Of a stretch of 56,883 nt of DNA, positions 51,407 through 56,883 are shown one piece after another. A program made the translations under genes and the position numbers. Within the stretch, counting starts at the first letter, position 1. Every line of letters starts with the position of its first letter. Below the pieces are notes generated by a model. It was not told where the DNA came from and searched no databases. It saw nothing but the letters and a program-made list of their open reading frames with translations. Source of the stretch: Syntrophorhabdaceae bacterium (GTDB lineage Bacteria > Desulfobacterota > Syntrophorhabdia > Syntrophorhabdales > Syntrophorhabdaceae); assembly GCA_026415675.1 (NCBI GenBank), contig JAOAGQ010000036.1, positions 1-56,883 on the forward strand. Reading direction: 5' to 3'.

Positions 51407-52597
51407 ATGAGATATATAAATGAGGTTGATATAAGAGATAAAAGGGTTCTGATCCGTGTTGATTTTAATGTGCCCCTTGATGAATACGGAAATATCACCG
51501 ACGATACGAGGATCAGGGCACACCTCCCAACGATAAACTATGCCCTTGACGAAAATGCCAAGATCATCATCGCATCCCACATGGGAAGGCCAAAGGGTAA
51601 AAGGGTTGAAAAGCTATCTTTAAGACCTGTTGCGAAGAGACTTTCCCGCTATCTCCACAAGGATGTAGCCTTTCTCGATGATTGTATTGGGGATGATGTT
51701 GAGAGGGCGATAAACAACATGCAGGGAGGGGATGTCGTACTCCTTGAAAACTTAAGGTACCATATTGGAGAGGAAAAAAACGATCCTGAATTTGCATCAA
51801 AACTTGCCCGACTCTGTGATGTATACATAGACGATGCCTTTGCCGTCTCCCATAGAAAGGCGGCCTCAAACGTTGCGATTACAGAGTATGTTAAGACCTG
51901 TGCCGCTGGTTTTCTTATGAGAAACGAGCTTGAATATTTTAACAGGGCCATGGGAAACCCTGTCCGACCCCTTGTTGCGATTATAGGGGGGGCAAAGGTA
52001 TCCGATAAAATCGGGGTACTTGAAAAACTCGTTGAAAAGGTAGATAAACTGATAGTTGGCGGGGGCATGGCATTCACTTTTCTGAAGGCATTGAACAACG
52101 ATGTGGGAAATTCGATATGCGAGATGGAAATGGTTCCCATTGCAAAGGAGATCATGGAAAAGGCAAAGGCGAGGAATGTAAAATTCTACCTTCCCGTTGA
52201 CTGTGTTGTCGCAGAGAGGGCAGCGGCCGATGCAGAGTACAAGATCTGTCCTGTCCAGGAAATCCCCCAGAGCTGGATGGGGCTCGATATAGGACCTGCA
52301 TCTACCTCTTTGTTTGCAGAGGCGTTGCAGAACGCAAAGACTATAGTATGGAATGGCCCGATGGGGATGTTTGAACTCGACCCGTTCAGTAGAGGCACCT
52401 TTGCCATGGTCACCGCCGTTGCCAACGCCCACGCATTGACCATCGTTGGGGGTGGCGATACCGATGTTGCCGTCCACAGGGCCGGGGAGAGCTTCAAGAT
52501 CTCTTACATATCCACAGGGGGTGGAGCATTCTTAGAGCTTCTTGAAGGAAAGACGATGCCCGCCATTGAGGCCTTAGAGAAGCATGAGGGCAAATAA
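51407..52597 (+). CDS. pgk: Phosphoglycerate kinase
   Basis: The 396-residue kinase has the N-domain signature [24 protein letters not shown], the substrate loop [29 protein letters not shown], and the C-terminal nucleotide loop [11 protein letters not shown]. It makes ATP from 1,3-bisphosphoglycerate. It follows gap by 21 bases, and its stop shares one base with the tpiA start. Confidence 0.97.
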   Translation: MRYINEVDIRDKRVLIRVDFNVPLDEYGNITDDTRIRAHLPTINYALDENAKIIIASHMGRPKGKRVEKLSLRPVAKRLSRYLHKDVAFLDDCIGDDVERAINNMQGGDVVLLENLRYHIGEEKNDPEFASKLARLCDVYIDDAFAVSHRKAASNVAITEYVKTCAAGFLMRNELEYFNRAMGNPVRPLVAIIGGAKVSDKIGVLEKLVEKVDKLIVGGGMAFTFLKALNNDVGNSICEMEMVPIAKEIMEKAKARNVKFYLPVDCVVAERAAADAEYKICPVQEIPQSWMGLDIGPASTSLFAEALQNAKTIVWNGPMGMFELDPFSRGTFAMVTAVANAHALTIVGGGDTDVAVHRAGESFKISYISTGGGAFLELLEGKTMPAIEALEKHEGK

Positions 52598-53358
52598 TGA
52601 GAAGATGGCTTGTTGCAGGCAACTGGAAGATGAATAATACCATAGAGGAGGCCATAAAACTGGCAACCACTGTCAGAGAAAATACTTATGACATAAAAGG
52701 GGGCGATATAATCCTTGCACCTCCATATACCCTGCTTCACGGTGTAAAAGAGGTGATTGAAGGCTCCAATATTTTCCTTGCCGCCCAGAATATGTTTTAC
52801 GAGGATAAGGGGGCGTATACAGGTGAAATCTCCCCGGCCATGATCAAGGATGCAGGATGTACATATGTGATCATCGGCCACTCGGAGAGGAGAAAGTATT
52901 TTGGCGAGACCGACGAGGTGGTAAACTTAAAGACAAAAAAGGCATTAAAAGAAGGATTGAAACCCATAGTATGTGTAGGAGAGACGGATGTTGAGAGGGA
53001 TAAAGGTATTACCTCCTATGTCGTAGGTATACAGGTCAGAAAGGCCTTATACGGTATAGAATTTTCAGAAGATATAGTAATCGCCTATGAACCTGTCTGG
53101 GCTATAGGAACAGGAAGGAATGCGACCTCTGAGCAGGCCGAAGAAGTCCATCGCTTTATAAGGGGTATCCTAAAGGAACTCTACGGAACACCCTCCGAAA
53201 GAACACGTATATTATACGGAGGAAGCGTTACAGCGGATAACATAGGGGAATTGATAAACATGGAGAACATAGATGGGGCCCTTGTCGGAGGTGCATCCTT
53301 GAAAAGCGATTCGTTTGTTGGTATAATAAGAAAAGTTTCGGAGAATAGAAAATGTTAA
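52597..53358 (+). CDS. tpiA: Triosephosphate isomerase
   Basis: The 253-residue TIM barrel has the substrate Asn and Lys (AGNWKMNN), the catalytic His (IIGHSERRKYFGE), the catalytic Glu (AYEPVWAIGTG) and the phosphate loop (ILYGGSVTADN, GALVGGASL). It interconverts the triose phosphates. Its end overlaps secG by seven bases, continuing the gap-pgk-tpiA-secG order. Confidence 0.97.
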   Translation: MRRWLVAGNWKMNNTIEEAIKLATTVRENTYDIKGGDIILAPPYTLLHGVKEVIEGSNIFLAAQNMFYEDKGAYTGEISPAMIKDAGCTYVIIGHSERRKYFGETDEVVNLKTKKALKEGLKPIVCVGETDVERDKGITSYVVGIQVRKALYGIEFSEDIVIAYEPVWAIGTGRNATSEQAEEVHRFIRGILKELYGTPSERTRILYGGSVTADNIGELINMENIDGALVGGASLKSDSFVGIIRKVSENRKC

Positions 53359-53666
53359 TAGCCATATCGATTATACATGTTGTTGTGACAATAGCGCTTA
53401 TTCTGATTGTTCTTCTTCAGACAGGAAGGGGTTCGGAGATAGGGGCTGCCTTTGGGAGCGGTTCAAGTCAGACATTATTCGGTAGTTCAGGTTCAAGCGG
53501 TTTTATGACAAAATTGACCACAGGGGCTGTGATTGTATTTATGATAACGAGTCTTCTCCTTGCGTATCTTTACAGTAACAGGGAATATGTGGTAAAGACT
53601 ATACCGACAAGTGGGACGAGTGCACCTGTAAAGGGAGAAGAAAAAGCGCCTATACCTGGAAAATGA
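53352..53666 (+). CDS. secG: Preprotein translocase subunit SecG
   Basis: The 104-residue protein has two membrane helices (IIHVVVTIALILIVLLQ and TTGAVIVFMITSLLLAYL) and the SecG loop QTGRGSEIGAAFGSGSSQTLFGSSGSSGF. It supports the SecYE channel. The ATG lies inside the end of tpiA. Confidence 0.95.
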   Translation: MLIAISIIHVVVTIALILIVLLQTGRGSEIGAAFGSGSSQTLFGSSGSSGFMTKLTTGAVIVFMITSLLLAYLYSNREYVVKTIPTSGTSAPVKGEEKAPIPGK

Positions 53667-53680
53667 TCCATATCTTTTGT

Positions 53681-53765
53681 GCCGAAGTGGTGGAATTGGC
53701 AGACACACCATCTTGAGGGGGTGGCGGGGAGACCCGTGCGGGTTCAAATCCCGCCTTCGGCACCA
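53681..53765 (+). tRNA. tRNA-Leu, anticodon GAG
   Basis: The acceptor arms GCCGAAG (53681-53687) and CTTCGGC pair fully, followed by discriminator A and an encoded CCA. The anticodon stem CCATC/GGTGG encloses a seven-base loop TTGAGGG with anticodon GAG. A long variable arm typical of leucine tRNAs (GCGGGGAGACCCGT region) and the T arm GCGGGTTCAAATCCCGC are visible. Total length is 85 bases. Confidence 0.95.
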
Positions 53766-54017
53766 TATAAATTAATTTATAGCCGTTACTCTCTAAAATC
53801 CCTCTAATTTATGGCTCAGGGCGGGCCTCAAACAAAATTAACTGTTGTGTTTAAATAGGGATTGGGGATTTTGAAGTTTAAATGAATATTTGGTCAATTT
53901 TACTTGACTTAGTAGGTTTGAATATATTAATTTAATCAGATTTTTTTGAAATTACCGGGAAGTGAAACCATTTCCAATTTTCACAATTTGATTAAAAGAT
54001 TGAGGTAGGTAATAGAA
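53766..54017. other. Intergenic region with AT palindrome and probable rplM promoter
   Basis: Just after the tRNA lies a perfect 16-base palindrome, TATAAATTAATTTATA (53766-53781), which contains no GC and is a poor terminator by itself. TTGACT at 53904-53909, followed by AT-rich boxes near 53925-53933, is the best promoter candidate for rplM. No gene is visible. GAGGTAGG precedes rplM. Confidence 0.45.
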
Positions 54018-54464
54018 ATGAAAACATACTTTCCAAAGCAAGAAGAGATTGAAAAAAAATGGTATGTTGTGGACGCAGATGGTGCCGTACTGGGCAGGTT
54101 GGCTGCTCGATTGGCAGATATCCTAAGGGGTAAAAACAAACCGACATTTACACCCCATATGGACACAGGGGACTTTGTGATCGTAATAAACGCAGAAAAG
54201 GTAAAATTAACAGGCAACAAACTGAATAAAAAGATGTATGAGAGACATTCGGGTTATCCCGGAGGTCTTAAGGTTATGAATGCCAGAACCATGCTGAGCA
54301 GGAAACCGGAAGAGGTGATATATCTTGCCGTAAAGGGTATGCTCCCAAAGAATATCCTTGGCAGACACATTTTGAAGAAACTCAAAGTTTACAGGGGGAA
54401 CGAACACCCCCATAAGGCACAGATGCCTATACAATTGGAAATAAAGGAGGTTTACGGTGCCTGA
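54018..54464 (+). CDS. rplM: 50S ribosomal protein L13
   Basis: The 148 residues match L13: [63 protein letters not shown] and [24 protein letters not shown]. It overlaps rpsI by eight bases, the usual rplM-rpsI pair. Confidence 0.97.
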   Translation: MKTYFPKQEEIEKKWYVVDADGAVLGRLAARLADILRGKNKPTFTPHMDTGDFVIVINAEKVKLTGNKLNKKMYERHSGYPGGLKVMNARTMLSRKPEEVIYLAVKGMLPKNILGRHILKKLKVYRGNEHPHKAQMPIQLEIKEVYGA

Positions 54465-54849
54465 GAAGAGGTACTACGCTACTGGTAAAAGAAAGACGGC
54501 GGTTGCAAGGGTTTGGATCAAGCAGGGAGAGGGAAATTTTGTTATAAACGGTAGATCCATTGAAGATTACTTCCCCACCGAAGACTTAAGGGTAATGATA
54601 AATAAACCATTTGTAATAACAGGGCATTTGGGTAAATTTGATGTAGTGGCAAATATCTACGGAGGGGGTATTCCTGCCCAGGCATGGGCTTTGGGACACG
54701 GTATAGCAAAGGCCCTCCTCGAATATAACAGCAATTTAAGAACGGTATTAAAAAAGCAGGGTTTAATCACAAGGGACCCGAGGGCAAAAGAGAGAAAGAA
54801 ATACGGGAAAAGGGCTGCGAGGGCAAGCTTCCAGTTCTCAAAGAGATAA
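54457..54849 (+). CDS. rpsI: 30S ribosomal protein S9
   Basis: The 130 residues match S9: [46 protein letters not shown] and the basic tail [25 protein letters not shown] that reaches the P-site tRNA. It starts with GTG after AAAGGAGG. Confidence 0.97.
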   Translation: MPEKRYYATGKRKTAVARVWIKQGEGNFVINGRSIEDYFPTEDLRVMINKPFVITGHLGKFDVVANIYGGGIPAQAWALGHGIAKALLEYNSNLRTVLKKQGLITRDPRAKERKKYGKRAARASFQFSKR

Positions 54850-54853
54850 TCCT

Positions 54854-55876
54854 ATGTGGAAGGTCGGAATTATTGGCGCCACCGGTTATACGGGGGCAAC
54901 CCTTATCTCCCTTCTATTGACACACCCCCATGTCAAAATAACCCTTATGTCATCAAATACCTACAGAGGGAAAGAGATATCCAATATCTTTCCCTGTTTT
55001 AAGGGTTTGGTAGATGAGATATTGGTCCCGACGGATGGCGATTACAAAGGTCAATGCGATGTATTTTTTTTGGGGCTTCCCCACGGCACCTCAATGGAGA
55101 CAGCAAAGAGACTGTTCGATGGGAAAGCCATCATAATAGATTTAAGCGCTGATTTCAGGTTTGAAGAAAAGTCCATCTATGAAAGGATATATGGTAAACA
55201 TTCAGCGCCGGAACTTATTCCTCAATCTATCTTTGGCCTCCCTGAACTGTATAGAGGCAAGATAAAGAATGCTAAATTGATAGGTAATCCCGGCTGTTAC
55301 CCAACATCGGCGATCCTTGCCCTGTATCCCCTTATCAAATATCAGATGCTCGAGGGGGATGTTTTTATAGATTCCAAATCAGGTGTTAGTGGGGCCGGTA
55401 GAGAGGCTAAATTGGGGAGTCTTTTCTGCGAGGTTGCCGAAGGTTTCAGGGCTTATAACGTGGGGATACACCGTCATGAGCCAGAAATAAAAAAAGAGAT
55501 AGAAAAGTATCAGGCTTTAAATATAATGTTCACCCCCCATCTCCTCCCGATGAACAGGGGGATACTCACAACAATCTATGGAAGGCTGAAAAAGACCGAA
55601 AAAACAACCACTATACTTGATATATTCAGGGATGTCTATAAAGATGAACCTTTTATACGCATTATGGAAGAAGGGATTTATCCTGATACACGCTTTGTCA
55701 GATATTCCAATTACTGTGATATAGGCCTTAAAGCCTTCGACGACGGAAGGATAGTGATTATCTCTGCCATTGACAATCTGGTTAAGGGTGCCTCGGGTCA
55801 GGCAGTACAGAATATGAATATAGCCCTTGGACTGGAAGAGAGGGCAGGCCTTAAGACTGTCCCCCAGTATCCTTAA
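54854..55876 (+). CDS. argC: N-acetyl-gamma-glutamyl-phosphate reductase
   Basis: The 340-residue enzyme has the NADP site ([15 protein letters not shown]), the catalytic cysteine in [13 protein letters not shown], and [18 protein letters not shown]. It carries out the third step of arginine synthesis through ornithine. It begins four bases after rpsI, so it is probably read from the ribosomal-protein transcript. No other arg gene is in the window. Confidence 0.96.
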   Translation: MWKVGIIGATGYTGATLISLLLTHPHVKITLMSSNTYRGKEISNIFPCFKGLVDEILVPTDGDYKGQCDVFFLGLPHGTSMETAKRLFDGKAIIIDLSADFRFEEKSIYERIYGKHSAPELIPQSIFGLPELYRGKIKNAKLIGNPGCYPTSAILALYPLIKYQMLEGDVFIDSKSGVSGAGREAKLGSLFCEVAEGFRAYNVGIHRHEPEIKKEIEKYQALNIMFTPHLLPMNRGILTTIYGRLKKTEKTTTILDIFRDVYKDEPFIRIMEEGIYPDTRFVRYSNYCDIGLKAFDDGRIVIISAIDNLVKGASGQAVQNMNIALGLEERAGLKTVPQYP

Positions 55877-55968
55877 AAACCCATGGTTTATTAAATCTTT
55901 ACAGTTCGTATACCCCTCTTTTTGAGGCCACCTACAAAAAATATCCTTTATGTGTTATATTTAATAAC

Positions 55969-56412
55969 ATGAAGACAGTTAGCACAAACAGGAAGGCCTT
56001 CCACGATTACCATATTGAGGAGAAATTCGAAGCAGGCCTTGTTTTGACAGGAACAGAAGTAAAGTCTCTAAGGGAGGGCCGCATAAATCTGAAGGATAGT
56101 TACGCAAAAATCAAGGACGGGGAGCTATTTCTTGTTAACGCCCATATAAGTCCCTATTCCTGTGGAAACATATATAACCACGATCCAAAAAGGGAGAGAA
56201 AGCTCCTCATGCATAAGAATGAGATTTTAAGGTTGTACGGGAAGGTAAAGGAGAGGGGGTATACCCTCGTACCCCTTTCAGTATATTTTAATAAAAGAAA
56301 CATCGCGAAGCTGGAGATAGCCCTTGCAAAAGGCAAGACCCTTTATGACAAGAGGGAAAGCATAAAAAGAAAAGATGAAAAAAGGATCTCTGCAAGGGAA
56401 GACGCCTATTGA
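55969..56412 (+). CDS. smpB: SsrA-binding protein SmpB
   Basis: The 147-residue protein binds tmRNA and brings it to stalled ribosomes. Family text includes [42 protein letters not shown] and the basic C-terminal tail ([19 protein letters not shown]). There is no Shine-Dalgarno; TATATT lies seven bases before the ATG, so the mRNA may be leaderless. Its partner RNA gene ssrA begins ten bases after the stop. Confidence 0.96.
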   Translation: MKTVSTNRKAFHDYHIEEKFEAGLVLTGTEVKSLREGRINLKDSYAKIKDGELFLVNAHISPYSCGNIYNHDPKRERKLLMHKNEILRLYGKVKERGYTLVPLSVYFNKRNIAKLEIALAKGKTLYDKRESIKRKDEKRISAREDAY

Positions 56413-56421
56413 GTAAGGTAA

Positions 56422-56774
56422 GGGGGCGATGTGGCTTCGACAGGGAAGTAAAGGGTCAGGGAGGCATGTCGGGTTACTGCTTACCCGTAATTAAGCGGAA
56501 CTAAACACAACTGCAGACTCTTTTGAGTATGCACTAGCCGCATAAGGCGGCTACATCATCCGGACTTTCCGCCTGCTTCAAGTCCGTGTATGGTGTGATC
56601 CAAGCGGGCTGGTTCTGTTTGATGCCTGTGGGGCAGGACGAGATTAACAGGCTGGGTTGATGTAAAACCTGACAGTGGGGGCTGCATCAACCGAGAATTA
56701 ATACACTGTCTAAGCATGTAGGCTCTCTGGGTCTTCTTTTCTGGACGTGGGTTCGATTCCCACCGCCTCCACCA
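56422..56774 (+). ncRNA. ssrA: Transfer-messenger RNA (tmRNA)
   Basis: The 5' end GGGGGCG (56422-56428) pairs with CGCCTCC (56764-56770), followed by A and an encoded CCA, giving the alanyl-tRNA-like acceptor. The conserved GTGGCTTCGACAGGG region near the start and the T-arm GTGGGTTCGATTCCCAC near the end are present. The internal tag frame lies at 56513-56545. Length is 353 bases. It lies directly downstream of smpB. It tags stalled nascent proteins for proteolysis. Confidence 0.97.
56513..56545 (+). other. tmRNA tag-peptide reading frame
   Basis: From a GCA resume codon the frame reads ADSFEYALAA followed by TAA. The C-terminal YALAA is the typical degradation signal recognised by ClpXP-like proteases. 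The resume codon is inferred from the usual AAACACAACT-type sequence just before GCA. Confidence 0.85.
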
Positions 56775-56883
56775 TAAAAGCATATTAATTTCAGTATTTT
56801 TTGTTGTCATCCTCGGATCACGAAAGAAAAATCTCCCTTTTAGGCGAAGACTTAAGTAATGCTTTTTAATGACTATGTTCCCA
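56775..56883. other. Window end after ssrA
   Basis: About 110 AT-rich bases follow ssrA to the edge. I see no gene and no convincing terminator hairpin; a short T run occurs at 56807-56812. Confidence 0.4.

Noticed and set aside
53766-53781. AT palindrome after the tRNA as a terminator
   Set aside because: The stem has no GC pair and no following T run; it is more likely compositional or a weak structure.
56556-56810. Minus-strand frame with a WWRRWESNPRP-like start
   Set aside because: It is antisense to ssrA; this peptide is the familiar false translation of the tmRNA/tRNA 3' region.

Overview
The window looks like one end of a contig from an anaerobic, mid-GC Gram-negative bacterium, most likely a deltaproteobacterial (Desulfobacterota-type) lineage. 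Evidence for this: three class II benzoyl-CoA pathway genes (diene-CoA hydratase, hydroxyenoyl-CoA dehydrogenase, ring-opening hydrolase), a multiheme cytochrome c, outer-membrane lipoprotein sorting genes (lolD, lolC/E), a TolC-MacA-MacB exporter, and strong use of AGG/AGA and ATA codons. Genus cannot be read from the sequence; a syntrophic or respiratory aromatic degrader is an inference. Bases 1-19 match the Nextera transposon-end adapter, so the left edge is a library artefact.

Layout. 20-676: 3' part of an acyl-CoA/aromatic-CoA ligase. 7934 down to 691 (minus): SDR, had, oah, [terminator hairpin], dch, M24 peptidase, TIM-barrel protein, radA, behind a consensus promoter. 10362 down to 8193 (minus): a multiheme cytochrome c interrupted by one in-frame TGA with a SECIS-like hairpin, then an exported rhodanese and a strong terminator. 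10816-14216: Tat-exported amidohydrolase and a lipoprotein esterase with different arginine codon use. 14547-20091: tolC-macA-macB-type exporter with two separate permeases. 20105-21918: orphan solute-binding lipoprotein, exported pentapeptide-repeat protein, small helical ORF. 21921-27505 (minus): lolD, lolC/E, lysS, rimO, cysM. 27594-33139: DUF4922 and tandem GT2 (minus), divergent from a SpoIID/LytB protein, a MurU-like nucleotidyltransferase and an AmgK-like kinase. 33160-34050: methyltransferase with an N-terminal export signal or anchor. 34104-41511: eleven-gene Mbh/Mrp-type cation antiporter module with three large antiporter-like subunits and no redox subunits. 41518-44255 (minus): HDOD protein and hybrid histidine kinase. 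44575-56774: housekeeping block queA, tgt, yajC, rpsF, short ssb, rpsR, rplI, dnaB, pgsA, gap, pgk, tpiA, secG, tRNA-Leu(GAG), rplM, rpsI, argC, smpB, ssrA.

How they work together. Dch, Had and Oah take the ring-reduced diene-CoA to 3-hydroxypimeloyl-CoA; the benzoyl-CoA reductase itself is not in the window. The cytochrome and rhodanese form a periplasmic redox/sulfur unit. SpoIID, MurU and AmgK suggest peptidoglycan cleavage and sugar salvage. smpB and ssrA sit together as the trans-translation system.

The main discovery candidates are the possible selenocysteine multiheme cytochrome, the orphan Mbh-like antiporter, the DUF4922/GT2/SpoIID/MurU/AmgK neighbourhood, and several promoters positioned to give leaderless mRNAs.
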